Source: Planctomycetota bacterium
Lineage (GTDB): Bacteria > Planctomycetota > Phycisphaerae > Phycisphaerales > SM1A02
DNA: 64,000 bases
Direction: 5' to 3'
NCBI GenBank assembly: GCA_016872915.1
Contig: VGYQ01000003.1
Span: 1-64,000, forward strand
Shown: piece after piece, positions 38,114 through 46,968 of the stretch
Layout: each line of letters begins with the position of its first letter
How positions within the stretch are numbered: position 1 is the stretch's first letter
Notes under the pieces: model-generated
Told to the model about the DNA's origin: nothing
Seen by the model: only the letters and a program-made list of their open reading frames with translations
The model's database searches: none
Made by a program: the position numbers and the translations under genes

Positions 38114-40243
38114 ATGGCTCGCAAGCGACGTCATCCATCGATCGGTAGTGACGATCTCGTCACGCACCTCCGCGACATTGCATCCAACCTTTGGTGGTGC
38201 TGGAATGAGGAGGCATGGTCCGTCTTTCAGACGCTTGACCCCGTGGAGTGGCGAGCGACCAATCATTCGCCGCTCGCCACGCTTGAGCGAACAACAACAG
38301 CGAGACTTGAAGCGCTTGCCTCCGATCCGCTCTTCGTCAAGCGCGTCTATGACGCACTTGCCGCGCGTGCTGCCTACCTCGCAGAGCGGGCCTGGTTTCA
38401 GCGCGGTGCAGTGGCTCGGCTTCGCGGTTTTCGTGTGGCATATTTTTGCAGCGAGTACGGCTTGCATGAGTCGATCCAGCAGTACGCGGGTGGGCTTGGG
38501 ATCCTCGCCGGCGATCATCTGAAGAGCGCCTCGGATCTGGGTATCCCACTCGTTGGCGTGGGGCTGGCCTATCGCCATGGGTACTACATTCAGAATCTGG
38601 CGCGAGACGGAACCACACAGGTGCTCTATCCAAACTACGACTTCCACCGCTGGGGTATGGAGGACACGCACCGGACAATCGCCTGTCCGATCGGCAATCG
38701 ATTGGTGACTGCGCGTATCTGGCGGATGTGGGTTGGGCGAGTTCCGCTGTACTTGCTGGATACGGATTTGATGGCGAATGCTCCCGAGGATCGTCGCCTC
38801 ACCGAGGGCCTGTACAAAGGCGAGCCACAACTTCGCCTGCGGCAGCAGGTGCTTCTGGGCATCGGTGGAACACTCGCGCTCCGTGCGCTCGGTGAGCATG
38901 CCAGTGTGATGCATCTCAACGAGGGTCATGCAGCGCTTGCGCCCCTCCAGAGAGTCGCGGACTGTCTGGGGCAGGGGATGTCTGCCGCTGCGGCGATGGA
39001 CAGCGTGAAGCAGTCGACCGTGTTCACGACCCACACTCCAGTCGCTGCTGGACACGATCGCTATGACCCCGCGCTCTTCGTGCGGGAGGTTGCTCCCGCC
39101 GTCGCGCGGCTTGGGATGAGCGATCAAGATTTGCTCGATCTCGGGCGCATCGAAGCTGGAAACGCGAAAGAACCGTTCTGCATGACCGTCCTTGCCCTGC
39201 GGATGGCAGAGCGAGTGAATGGTGTCGCGAAACTGCACGGCGAGGTGAGTCGCGAAATGTGGAAGGATCACTACCGATTACCTGCGGCGAAGGTGCCGAT
39301 CGGTTCGATCACGAATGGCGTTCATGTACGGACATGGATCGATCCTGATGCGGAACGGTTCTGGCAGGCAGAGATCGGGCTGCGGCTTGGAAAACAAGCG
39401 CCGAAGGCAGTGGGTTGGAAGCGTGCAGGATCCGCAAATCCCAGCGCATTTTGGGATCTTCGGAGTCGCTTACGAAAGCGGCTCATTCACTTCCTCCGTG
39501 ATCGAGTGGCGCTCCAGCGCAAGCGTCGCGGCGATGGGCAGTCCGATGTGGCAGCCACATATGGACTTCTCGATGATCAGGTGCTGACGATTGGCTTCGC
39601 TCGACGTTTTGCCACCTATAAGCGTGCGCCGCTGATCTTCCAAGATCCCGCGCGCCTGTCGAGCATTCTTTGCAACGCTGCGCGCCCAGTGCAGATCGTC
39701 TTTGCCGGCAAGGCGCACCCGCGCGATGAGGGCGGGCAGGCGTACGCCCAGAGAATCTTTGACATGGCACGCGATCCCCGCTTTGCCGGCAAGGTGGTGC
39801 TCATCGAGGACTACGACATGCATGTGGGGCGCATGCTGGTTTCAGGCTGCGATGTCTGGCTCAACAATCCGATTCGACCGTATGAGGCAAGCGGTACAAG
39901 CGGCATGAAGCCGCCGCTGCATGGTGGGCTCAATCTGTCGATTCTTGATGGTTGGTGGCCTGAGGGCGCCAACGGATCCAACGGATGGTCGATTGAGTCG
40001 GCAGTCGACGGCGCGACCGATGCCGAACGCGATGCCTTCGATGCCAACAGCATGTACGAGCAGTTGGAGAGGGAAGTGGTGCCGCTGTTCTATGAGCGCG
40101 ATGCAAGCGGGCTGCCAATGAATTGGATCAAGCGGGCCCTTCAAAGTGCCGCGACAGTTCCGCTGCAGTTCAACTCGCACCGGATGGTGGCGGAATACAC
40201 ACGCAAGGCGTATGTACCCGCGCACCAATCCGGTACGCGCTGA
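38114..40243 (+). CDS. glgP: Alpha-glucan phosphorylase (GT35, short bacterial type)
   Basis: The frame opens at 38057 with TTG; the ATG at 38114 is a better start and gives 709 residues, the size of the short glucan phosphorylases. Signatures: FCSEYGLHESIQQYAGGLGILAGDHLKSASDLG, VMHLNEGHAAL, TTHTPVAAGHDR, FARRFATYKRAPL, and the pyridoxal phosphate lysine K599 in EASGTSGMKPPLHGGLNLS. It releases glucose-1-phosphate from maltodextrin or glycogen using phosphate. Together with malQ and the exported GH13 enzymes it completes an uptake-and-degradation pathway for alpha-glucans. Confidence 0.94.
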   Translation: MARKRRHPSIGSDDLVTHLRDIASNLWWCWNEEAWSVFQTLDPVEWRATNHSPLATLERTTTARLEALASDPLFVKRVYDALAARAAYLAERAWFQRGAVARLRGFRVAYFCSEYGLHESIQQYAGGLGILAGDHLKSASDLGIPLVGVGLAYRHGYYIQNLARDGTTQVLYPNYDFHRWGMEDTHRTIACPIGNRLVTARIWRMWVGRVPLYLLDTDLMANAPEDRRLTEGLYKGEPQLRLRQQVLLGIGGTLALRALGEHASVMHLNEGHAALAPLQRVADCLGQGMSAAAAMDSVKQSTVFTTHTPVAAGHDRYDPALFVREVAPAVARLGMSDQDLLDLGRIEAGNAKEPFCMTVLALRMAERVNGVAKLHGEVSREMWKDHYRLPAAKVPIGSITNGVHVRTWIDPDAERFWQAEIGLRLGKQAPKAVGWKRAGSANPSAFWDLRSRLRKRLIHFLRDRVALQRKRRGDGQSDVAATYGLLDDQVLTIGFARRFATYKRAPLIFQDPARLSSILCNAARPVQIVFAGKAHPRDEGGQAYAQRIFDMARDPRFAGKVVLIEDYDMHVGRMLVSGCDVWLNNPIRPYEASGTSGMKPPLHGGLNLSILDGWWPEGANGSNGWSIESAVDGATDAERDAFDANSMYEQLEREVVPLFYERDASGLPMNWIKRALQSAATVPLQFNSHRMVAEYTRKAYVPAHQSGTR

Positions 40244-40269
40244 TCAGTTCCTTCCGTCTGCTGGGATCC

Positions 40270-40956
40270 TCATCGCCGACGGCGTCCGCGAGTGGCTCCT
40301 GCAAGAACCAAGAGCGCAACCGCACCTGGCGCTGGAACAAGATTGCCCTGCACCCAGTCGATCGCCGCATCGTGGTCCGCCTCATCAGAGCCTAGGTTGA
40401 AAACGACCCAGAAGGTGTCACTCGAATTGAATCCCGAGGCAGAGGCCTGCATGGCCAGCAAGTAGATGCCCGCGATCGGATCGTTCCCCGCATCACCACT
40501 GATCGTGAAGTTGGGATGCAGATCGAGTCCTTCCGTCACGAGGAAGCTGAAGCTCCCACCTGACGCGGAAGAGCCGCTTGATCCGCCGTACTCGCCGCTG
40601 ATCGCCGCGCCAGCGAATGACGCGAATTCGCTGCCAGTCCATCTGGACAGGCCACTCAGCACGTTGATGGAAAGCGTCGTGCCGACGAGATTGGAGCCGA
40701 ATCCTGGCTCATCACTGCTGAATGGGAACTCGGGATCCTCGCCGAATTCGGCGGAGAACACGCGCGCGGCGGAATCGATGATTTCGCCGGTGTCGTGATC
40801 CCACGACGCGGTTCGCAGTTGTCCACCGCTTTGCCAGACGAACGCATCAGGGTGTACTTCACCCTCGTCAGCGGCAGCGTGCGACTCGCAGAAGAGAAGC
40901 CCCACCGCGGCTACTGCCGCGAGTCGGGAACAAATTGAGATAGAACGCAGAGACAT
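40270..40956 (-). CDS. Secreted protein with PEP-CTERM-like tail, paralogue of the next gene
   Basis: A protein of 228 residues. Signal peptide ending SHAAA, then a beta-rich domain (HPDAFVWQSGGQLRTASWDHDTGEI, RVFSAEFGEDPEFPFSSDEPGFGSN, GIYLLAMQASASGFNSSDTFWVVFNLGSDEADHDAAIDWV). The end is LVPAPGAVALLVLAGATRGRRRR: a PxPxA turn, hydrophobic helix and Arg tail typical of PEP-CTERM-like sorting signals recognised by an exosortase. The middle matches the neighbouring protein at 41060-41902 closely in order and spacing, so the two are paralogues with different C-terminal ends. A relation to the Zur-repressed PEP-CTERM family (all3515-like) is a guess only. Confidence 0.75.
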   Translation of the reverse strand: MSLRSISICSRLAAVAAVGLLFCESHAAADEGEVHPDAFVWQSGGQLRTASWDHDTGEIIDSAARVFSAEFGEDPEFPFSSDEPGFGSNLVGTTLSINVLSGLSRWTGSEFASFAGAAISGEYGGSSGSSASGGSFSFLVTEGLDLHPNFTISGDAGNDPIAGIYLLAMQASASGFNSSDTFWVVFNLGSDEADHDAAIDWVQGNLVPAPGAVALLVLAGATRGRRRR

Positions 40957-41059
40957 GAAAGGTACTCCTCGAAAATGGTTTGGGCGAAAGGGACAAAGAC
41001 AATCGCAGCATTCGCCCGTGCGCTACGACTGTCACAGAAGGGATTGAAGTGAGAAGCGG

Positions 41060-41902
41060 TCATGGGCACTCTCCCCATGCGCCGAGCAAGATGGTGAGAT
41101 CGCTGCCGTCGACGATGCCGCTGCCGTCGATATCGGCCGCACCAGATCCGCCCCAACCGCTCAACACGACGGCAAGATCCTGTCCGTTCACGACGCCATC
41201 CGTTTGCACATCTGCGGGGCAGGGGTTCGGGAGGAAGTTATCGATGACCCAAGCTGCCGCAGCGTCGTGTGCGTCTGTTGTGGACGCATGGTTCATGACC
41301 ATCCAAAGAGGCTTGCTCTGCAGAACGCCCGGGTCGTTGGACCACAGTTCCAGTTCGAGCAGGTAGATGCCAGGGGTGGGCGCAGATGTGCCCGTTGCGG
41401 CAAGGAGATTGAACGAGAGGTGCCGATGCCAACCTCCATCCGACTGCACGGCGAGCGAGAAACCCGGAACGCTTCCCGCGTTGCTCGTGACATTGGAAGT
41501 GATGAACGAGATCTTCAGACGCTCGCCTGCGAGCGGCCCGGCAGGATCGGTCGGTTCGAACGTAGTGCCGTTCCAAACCAGAAGTGCCGTTCGAATGTTG
41601 AATCCGATCCGATACCCGGTGCTGAAGGTGCTTGGCAGGGCATCGAAGCCAGGATTCGATGTGAATGCCGCGATGCCCGTATCTCCGAAGTTTGCACGGA
41701 AGACACGTCTTTCTGATCCGATTCCGCCCGAAGTGATTTCGTGGGTCGTGATCTGTCCATTGGTCGCAACATCCAGTCCGACATCGCCGATATGACCCTG
41801 CGCATGCGCAGTGGCAGGCGAGAGCACTCCAATGACCGTGCCGATGGCGAAGAGCGCGCATCGGTTGGAGAGGGGCATCTGAAAGGGGGAGATGATCTTC
41901 AT
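41060..41902 (-). CDS. Secreted protein with two dockerin-like repeats, paralogue of the preceding sorting-signal protein
   Basis: A protein of 280 residues. Signal peptide ending ATAHAQ, a domain of about 195 residues (HIGDVGLDVATNGQITTHEI, RRVFRANFGDTGIAAFTSNPGFDA, GWHRHLSFNLLAA, GIYLLELELWSNDPG, KPLWMVMNHASTTDAHDAAAAWV), then two calcium-loop repeats (DVQTDGVVNGQDLAVVLSGWG and DIDGSGIVDGSDLTILLGAWG). It overlaps the upstream prepilin-like gene by 4 nt. The His residues (HIGDV, HRH, MNH, DAHD) are spaced in a way that could bind metal; this is inference. Confidence 0.78.
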   Translation of the reverse strand: MKIISPFQMPLSNRCALFAIGTVIGVLSPATAHAQGHIGDVGLDVATNGQITTHEITSGGIGSERRVFRANFGDTGIAAFTSNPGFDALPSTFSTGYRIGFNIRTALLVWNGTTFEPTDPAGPLAGERLKISFITSNVTSNAGSVPGFSLAVQSDGGWHRHLSFNLLAATGTSAPTPGIYLLELELWSNDPGVLQSKPLWMVMNHASTTDAHDAAAAWVIDNFLPNPCPADVQTDGVVNGQDLAVVLSGWGGSGAADIDGSGIVDGSDLTILLGAWGECP

Positions 41903-42678
41903 GATGTGGGGGCCTGGGGATCAGGATCAAAGAGATTTCGGTTGCAGTCGATCCACACGTCATCGAACTCATGCGTGCGTGTATGACCATCCAGGAAGGA
42001 GTAGTTGGAGAGTGATTGGCGCGCGGGCTTGTACCGATCGACTGCGTTGATCGACACCTGTGTCGCGGCCATGGTCGGTACAGATGTTTCAGAAAGACCG
42101 CACCACGTCTCCATGTGGGGATGATCGGCGAGCGCAAAGTCACCCTCCTCGGCCATCAGGAGGAAGCACACCGTCTCGTCTGCCTTGCGCACCTCTGTCA
42201 GCCGATCGCAGCCCGCGCCCGGTCCATCCAAGGCGGCTGCGGGCGAGTAGTTGCGCGAGATGTAGTTGTTCAGACCGTAACTGGTGACTCGAACGGGACC
42301 GAGTGCAGGATCGGCGGAACCACCCTGATCCGCGGGCCAGCGACTCGACTGATCGAGTGGTCCGCGCAGTGCGATGGGATGATCGAGGTACGGACGCAGC
42401 GTCGTGACAAACGATGCCAGCGGACTTCCGGCGCCACCGTGCGGGAGCCCAGCATCAACAAAGTGCTCCTTGTGCACATTCATGTAGGCGGTGTGAGCCA
42501 TGGACAACGATCGCAGCGCAGACAAGTCACTTGCGGTTCGCGATTGCCGCTGCACACCAGCGAGCGCGGGCACAAGAAGCCCGACGAGGATCACAATCAC
42601 GCCAACTACGACCAGCAACTCCACAAGTGTGAAGGCGCTGCGTGCGGATGGTGGCGATATCGAGCGAGGTGTTGGCAT
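41899..42678 (-). CDS. Prepilin-type N-terminal protein with H-X9-DG-like C-terminus
   Basis: A protein of 259 residues. Type IV prepilin/pseudopilin signal near residue 17: SAFTLVELLVVVGVIVILVGLLVPALAGVQRQSR, with Phe after the cleavage point and Glu at position 5 of the mature protein. The C-terminal part ends YSFLDGHTRTHEFDD, similar to the H-X9-DG domain of the DUF1559 family that is greatly expanded in planctomycetes. These are thought to be pseudopilin-like exported proteins, not pilus fibre subunits. It is translationally coupled (ATGA) to the secreted dockerin protein downstream. Confidence 0.8.
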   Translation of the reverse strand: MPTPRSISPPSARSAFTLVELLVVVGVIVILVGLLVPALAGVQRQSRTASDLSALRSLSMAHTAYMNVHKEHFVDAGLPHGGAGSPLASFVTTLRPYLDHPIALRGPLDQSSRWPADQGGSADPALGPVRVTSYGLNNYISRNYSPAAALDGPGAGCDRLTEVRKADETVCFLLMAEEGDFALADHPHMETWCGLSETSVPTMAATQVSINAVDRYKPARQSLSNYSFLDGHTRTHEFDDVWIDCNRNLFDPDPQAPTS

Positions 42679-42715
42679 TGCAACGGTCGAACGGAGGAAC
42701 TTGATTGCGCCAAGC

Positions 42716-42732
42716 GACCCTCCCTGAGGGTC
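42716..42732. repeat. Intergenic hairpin between the His/Cys-rich and prepilin-like genes
   Basis: GACCCTC-CCT-GAGGGTC is a perfect 7-bp stem with a 3-nt loop, located 38 bp upstream of the prepilin-like gene and 51 bp downstream of the His/Cys-rich gene on the minus strand. It may be a weak terminator or an operator; there is no T-tract. Confidence 0.3.
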
Positions 42733-42783
42733 ATCACGGCGCAGAACGACTGCGTGTCATCGCGGAGCGCGATGGAGCGTGTT

Positions 42784-43167
42784 TCAGTTGAACGCAGGTG
42801 GCGGTCGAGCCCAGATCCCCCGAGGGCTCGGTAGTGCGATGCTGAATGGACGATTCTCCAGCTCAGCACTGACGACCAGAGAAATCTGATCCACGGGCGG
42901 CACCGTGGTGGAGAGCATCACCACCACCGCAAGCAACGAGCATTCGAGGCAGCCCGAGTCGTGATCCGTGGAAGTCGGCTCTTCCGTTGGCTCGTCGTGA
43001 TCGTCGCAGCAGGAGTGGCTGTCGCAAGAAGGATCCGCGTGCTCACTCCGACATGCCCCCTCGTCACCATGGTTCTGGCCGTGGGAGAGATGCACATGCG
43101 CTGCAGTCCAACCGGCGACGCCCACGGAAAGGACAAGCGCAGTCAAGATGGAGAGGAACGACCGCAT
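42784..43167 (-). CDS. Exported His/Cys-rich protein, probable metal-binding
   Basis: The start was placed at the ATG at 43167, which gives a leader (MRSFLSILTALVLSVGVAGWTAAH) and 127 residues. The middle is remarkably rich in His, Cys and Asp: HVHLSHGQNHGDEGACRSEH, then DPSCDSHSCCDDHDEP and TDHDSGC, followed by a hydrophobic helix (LLAVVVMLSTTVPP) and a short tail ending in Phe-Asn. This is typical of small metal-binding membrane or periplasmic proteins of the DUF2946/copper-zinc kind. The real metal cannot be inferred. It is preceded by a palindrome (43247-43262). Confidence 0.65.
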   Translation of the reverse strand: MRSFLSILTALVLSVGVAGWTAAHVHLSHGQNHGDEGACRSEHADPSCDSHSCCDDHDEPTEEPTSTDHDSGCLECSLLAVVVMLSTTVPPVDQISLVVSAELENRPFSIALPSPRGIWARPPPAFN

Positions 43168-43246
43168 CGGCAATAGGGAAGGGTAGACCCGCAAATCCCA
43201 AAAGCAATTCCAAAGGGCCAGAATTTCTGACCATCCTTGTTGTAAA

Positions 43247-43262
43247 TGCGAATTGGTTCGCA
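43247..43262. promoter_or_regulatory. Palindromic operator candidate upstream of the His/Cys-rich gene
   Basis: TGCGAA-TTGG-TTCGCA is a perfect inverted repeat within a longer imperfect one (flanks AAA on both sides), about 80 bp upstream of the start of the metal-binding-like protein gene. It could be bound by a dimeric metal regulator (Fur/Zur or other); the motif is not one I recognise. Confidence 0.35.
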
Positions 43263-43278
43263 AAAACGGGGGGGTGCC

Positions 43279-44448
43279 TTAGGGACCCGGTGGAGCAGGG
43301 GGGAGTCCTTCGATCGGCGGAGGGAGCGAGCCGTTCAGCGCATCGATCCGTGCGCGCAACGCTTCCTCATCCCACGGGTCGATGATCGCCAGTGCGCGAT
43401 CGAGTGTTGCGCGTGCCGCAGTGACCTGTCCACTTCGCAGTTGAACGTCCGCGAGCGCCGCGTACGCCAATCCCTCGCGCTGCTTCGATAGGGAGATTGC
43501 CTTCAGCGCCGCCATGGTCGCGCGCTGCAGGTCAGGCTTTTCGAACAGCTTCGAAACAAGCGTCGTCGCAAGCTCCGCACAGGTGTCCCAATCGGTCGAG
43601 TGGCGAAGAATCGTGTCGGCTGCCGCAAACGAGTCCTCCGTTCGCCCCGCCTGTTGCAGTGCGCTGATGACGAGCAGCCTGCCTTCGCGGGCGATCGACG
43701 GATTCTTGTCGGCGGACATTTCGCGGCAGATGTCGAGCAAGGTGTCCCACTCGCGTCGGTCGATCGCAATCTGCGTGCGTTCGGCAAAGGCTGCGCTGCG
43801 CTGCAGTACCGCGGCACGCTCCTCGTGCATAGCGCGGCGTCCCTCGCGTGACCAGCGTCCGCTCTGAACAGCCTCCACCACGGCGCCAGCTTCACGAGGA
43901 TCACCGATCCACGCAATGTTCCCCTGATGGACGATGAAACAGGTGGGCACACTTGTCTGCCATGATGGCTTCATCCAGTCGTTCCATGCGCTGCGATCGG
44001 GGTCGCAGCCGATGACAATGTCGACACGGTCCTTGAAGCGGGGTGTTTCCAAGAGTGGTGCCACCACATCGAGAGGTTCGCACGCGATTGCCACCACCTC
44101 GACACCCTTGTCGCGGTTCCTTTGGGCCACCTTCGCAAGTCGAGGCAGACTGTCGCGCGCGGGTGTCACTGCTGGGGACCAGAACAGCACGATCCATGTC
44201 TTGCTGCTGTCGGCAAAGTCGGGCTCCTGCCCTTGCAGCCAGTGGGAGATGTCCGAACGAGGTGCGGCAGAGCCAACGGTCAAAGGCGGACGCGCTACCC
44301 CGAGGCCTGAATTTGGTGGCGGCGGAGTGGGCTCCGAGTGAGGCGCGGGGCTTGGTGGTGCCGGCTCGGCTTGAAGCGCGCTGCTTGCGCAGCCCGACGG
44401 TCCGCACAGAGACAGGGCGCTCACCAGAAACGACAGAGGCACTCTCAT
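43279..44448 (-). CDS. Lipoprotein with a thioredoxin-like domain lacking CXXC and a TPR-like C-terminus
   Basis: A protein of 389 residues. Lipobox near residue 20 (GPSGCAS), a Pro-rich linker, then a TlpA/AhpC-like thioredoxin fold at about 55-200. Its strands VLFWSP, VEVVAIACE and TCFIVHQGNIAWIG follow the family order, but the active-site position reads FWSPAVTPARDS with no Cys, so it cannot be a normal disulfide reductase. The C-terminal half is helical with TPR-like periodicity (RTEDSFAAADTILRHS, GLAYAALADVQLRSGQVTAARATLDRAL). It overlaps the adenine deaminase gene by 4 nt, which is a surprising pairing. Confidence 0.75.
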   Translation of the reverse strand: MRVPLSFLVSALSLCGPSGCASSALQAEPAPPSPAPHSEPTPPPPNSGLGVARPPLTVGSAAPRSDISHWLQGQEPDFADSSKTWIVLFWSPAVTPARDSLPRLAKVAQRNRDKGVEVVAIACEPLDVVAPLLETPRFKDRVDIVIGCDPDRSAWNDWMKPSWQTSVPTCFIVHQGNIAWIGDPREAGAVVEAVQSGRWSREGRRAMHEERAAVLQRSAAFAERTQIAIDRREWDTLLDICREMSADKNPSIAREGRLLVISALQQAGRTEDSFAAADTILRHSTDWDTCAELATTLVSKLFEKPDLQRATMAALKAISLSKQREGLAYAALADVQLRSGQVTAARATLDRALAIIDPWDEEALRARIDALNGSLPPPIEGLPPAPPGP

Positions 44449-46211
44449 GGTGTTACTCCATCTTGCAGCGGTACCACAGCGAACGCCTGGACATCGATGA
44501 TGCCTTGATCAGAAACCTTCAGGTGGGGGATCACGGACAGAGGCAAGAACGATAGTTGCATGAACGGGTCTTCGAGAGTGCCTCCGAGCGAAACATATGC
44601 GGCATCAATGGCAAACTGTGCAGCTGCGACCTCGGCGACAGAGCGGTCGGACAGGAGTCCCGCGATCGACAAGGGGAGTTCGGCGAGAATGCGTCCACCA
44701 TCGGCGACACACTGTCCTCCACCAATCTCCGCGAGTCGCCGCACGGCCAGCAGCATGTCCGCCGGATCGACGCCAGCCACACTCAGGTTGTGAGCATCAT
44801 GGCCGACTGTGCTCGCTATGGCACCACGGCGCATGCCGAAGCCGCGCACGAGCCCACGACCAATCCCACCTGCACCACCGTGCCTTTCGACCGACGCGAG
44901 CAGAAGCAAATCACGCGTGGGGTCCGCGCAGACACGCCCTCCCGCAATGGGCGGCAGTTCCCACAGATGCTCGGTCACGATCTGCCCGGGTACTACACCC
45001 ACCACGCGCGCCGGCTTCGATGGATCTCCCTGCAATGTGAACGCCGCCGCACTCAGCGAAGCGGGCAGGTGAACGGTGGATCGGAGAAATGGCGGGATCA
45101 CGACAGGCTCAGACTTCACAGTGCACACACCATCACGCGCCACCTCGCCTCCCGCAATCAACATCCGCTCGACCTTCATCGACGACCATCCATCATGCCC
45201 GAGTCGCACAATCGCGATGTCCGCAGCCAAGCCAGGCGCGATGGCACCCCAATCCCGAAGTCCGTAGTGCTCCGCGACATGCAGCGACGCCATCGCAACG
45301 GCTGTCGGACCATCGAATCCCATCTGTGCAGCTCTGCGAATGACCCGATCAAGATGTCCATCCTCGAACCCATGACACGCATGCACATCGTCCGTGCAGA
45401 AACAGAAGCGATGTGCATTGGCTTGCGTCACCACGGGAAGCAGATCGCGGAGATTGCGTGCGGCACTGCCTTCGCGGATGAAGATGCGCTGGCCGGACTC
45501 CAGCTTTTCGATTGCCTCCTCGGCACGGAAGCACTCATGATCGCTGGAGGGACCTGCAGCGACATACGCCTGCAGCCGCTGCCCAGACAGGGCGGGCGCA
45601 TGACCATCGACCCGATGGCGCCGCGATAGTCCAAGCGCGCTCTTTGCAAGCAGATCGGGGTCGCCAGCAATCGTCCCAGGGAAGTTCATCAACTCTCCAA
45701 GCGCGATGATGCGCGGGTCGTCGAAGAGAGGATCAAGATCGCCGGCGGACAGGGTGGCGTTCGTACTCTCCAGTCCGCTCGCTGGAACACAACTCGACGC
45801 CGTGAACCAGATGTGCATCGCAGCACGGCGAGCATCCTCCATCATCCATCGGATGCCCGCAACGCCGGTGACATTTGCGATTTCATGCGGATCCGCAACG
45901 ATCCCCGCGGTGCCATGCGGCAACATCATCTGTGCGCACGTGGATGGCGGCAGCATGGTGCTCTCAATGTGCATGTGAGCATCAAGCAGCCCCGGCATCA
46001 CCACAAGCCCGCTCGCGTCGATGCGCTGAACTGCCTTTACGGCAATCGTCGGATCGAGCACGGCGGCAATGCGCCCACCGTGGATCACGACCGTTGCGGC
46101 ACGGAGTCGCCGCGAATGAACATCCACGATCAGTCCCGATTCGATGGCAGCATCCGCAGTGGCTTCGCCCCGAGCGACGGCGATGAAGGATGGATCCGTC
46201 CGCGGGATCAT
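44445..46211 (-). CDS. ade: Adenine deaminase
   Basis: The start was chosen at the ATG at 46211 (MIPRTDPSFIAVARGE), giving 588 residues, the normal size; the longer frame upstream is basic shadow sequence. Amidohydrolase traits: GLVVMPGLLDAHMHIESTMLPPSTCAQMMLPHGTAGIVADPHEIANV, CFCTDDVHACHGFEDGHLDRVIR near residue 280, and a C-terminal stretch FGMRRGAIASTVGHDAHNLSVAGVDPADM with the conserved GHDAHN. It hydrolyses adenine to hypoxanthine and ammonia using a dinuclear metal site. The stop overlaps the lipoprotein gene start by 4 nt. Confidence 0.93.
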   Translation of the reverse strand: MIPRTDPSFIAVARGEATADAAIESGLIVDVHSRRLRAATVVIHGGRIAAVLDPTIAVKAVQRIDASGLVVMPGLLDAHMHIESTMLPPSTCAQMMLPHGTAGIVADPHEIANVTGVAGIRWMMEDARRAAMHIWFTASSCVPASGLESTNATLSAGDLDPLFDDPRIIALGELMNFPGTIAGDPDLLAKSALGLSRRHRVDGHAPALSGQRLQAYVAAGPSSDHECFRAEEAIEKLESGQRIFIREGSAARNLRDLLPVVTQANAHRFCFCTDDVHACHGFEDGHLDRVIRRAAQMGFDGPTAVAMASLHVAEHYGLRDWGAIAPGLAADIAIVRLGHDGWSSMKVERMLIAGGEVARDGVCTVKSEPVVIPPFLRSTVHLPASLSAAAFTLQGDPSKPARVVGVVPGQIVTEHLWELPPIAGGRVCADPTRDLLLLASVERHGGAGGIGRGLVRGFGMRRGAIASTVGHDAHNLSVAGVDPADMLLAVRRLAEIGGGQCVADGGRILAELPLSIAGLLSDRSVAEVAAAQFAIDAAYVSLGGTLEDPFMQLSFLPLSVIPHLKVSDQGIIDVQAFAVVPLQDGVTP

Positions 46212-46230
46212 GGACGGCGCTGTCGAGTGG

Positions 46231-46968
46231 TCAATTTGGTGCGGGCGGGGGCGTGCCGCCACCCTTCCCGCCAAAGGCCATCTCGCGCGGTGTCTTCTGT
46301 TGAAGGACGCGCGCCTGACCCGTTGCCAACGCTTGATCGATGAAGTCCTGCACCATCGCGTCAGCCTGTGCAGCACCCGACTGTTTCACCGACTGTCGAT
46401 AGATCTCCGTGATCGCCCACGCCTCGCAGTTCCACGGCACACTGCTCGCGGTGTTTCGCATGGCGGCAAGGAACAGTCTGGAGTTCTCCACATACTGCGA
46501 CTTGTCCCGCACGAGCGATCCATTGGGCTCGTAGACGCCGCGGAAGCAGTACCACGTACAACTCGGCGTGCTGCCATCCTCGGGCGCACGCACCACGCGT
46601 CCCGCCCAGGCAATCAGGAAACGGTTTCGGGCGGGGAGATAGTCGTACGCGATTCCATCAATCGTCTCAGTCAACTTGATTGGATTCCCACCGCCATCCA
46701 TCTCATCGGCTGTCTTTGATCGCTGTTGGATTGCTTGCAGTATCCGTTCTTCACCCGCGGAGTTGTTCGGCAACTTTCCCGAATCGCTGTGTGCGCTCAC
46801 GATGCTGTTTCGTGCGGCTGCCGCTTGCGTCGCCACGAGCGATGGAACAATGGCACCCGGGATTGTTCCACCCGTGTTGGCGCAGCCCATCGCGGACCAG
46901 AGTCCCGATGCCGCAAGAAGAACCGTGGTGAACGCCTTTCGGCGCAGTGTCGTGCTTGGTTCGTCCAT
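46231..46968 (-). CDS. Putative lipoprotein of unknown function
   Basis: The start was set at the ATG at 46968 (MDEPSTTLRRKAFTTVLLAASGLWSAMGC), which gives a leader and a lipobox Cys near residue 29 and 245 residues in all. It contains four further Cys (CTWYC, NCEAW) and a GIAYDYLPARNRFLIAWAGRVVRAP stretch. The C-terminal region is helical (EAWAITEIYRQSVKQ...) and Pro/Gly-rich at the end. I do not recognise the family. It lies 19 bp upstream of ade on the same strand and could be cotranscribed. Confidence 0.65.
   Translation of the reverse strand: MDEPSTTLRRKAFTTVLLAASGLWSAMGCANTGGTIPGAIVPSLVATQAAAARNSIVSAHSDSGKLPNNSAGEERILQAIQQRSKTADEMDGGGNPIKLTETIDGIAYDYLPARNRFLIAWAGRVVRAPEDGSTPSCTWYCFRGVYEPNGSLVRDKSQYVENSRLFLAAMRNTASSVPWNCEAWAITEIYRQSVKQSGAAQADAMVQDFIDQALATGQARVLQQKTPREMAFGGKGGGTPPPAPN

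Noticed and set aside
42016-42834. Plus-strand 272-residue frame across the prepilin-like gene
   Set aside because: It is the reverse of a gene with a clear prepilin signal and 4-nt coupling, and its own sequence is Arg/His-rich with no family trait.
45074-45160. Plus-strand open frames within the adenine deaminase gene
   Set aside because: They are antisense to a well-conserved enzyme with intact motifs and show no family pattern or ribosome binding site.
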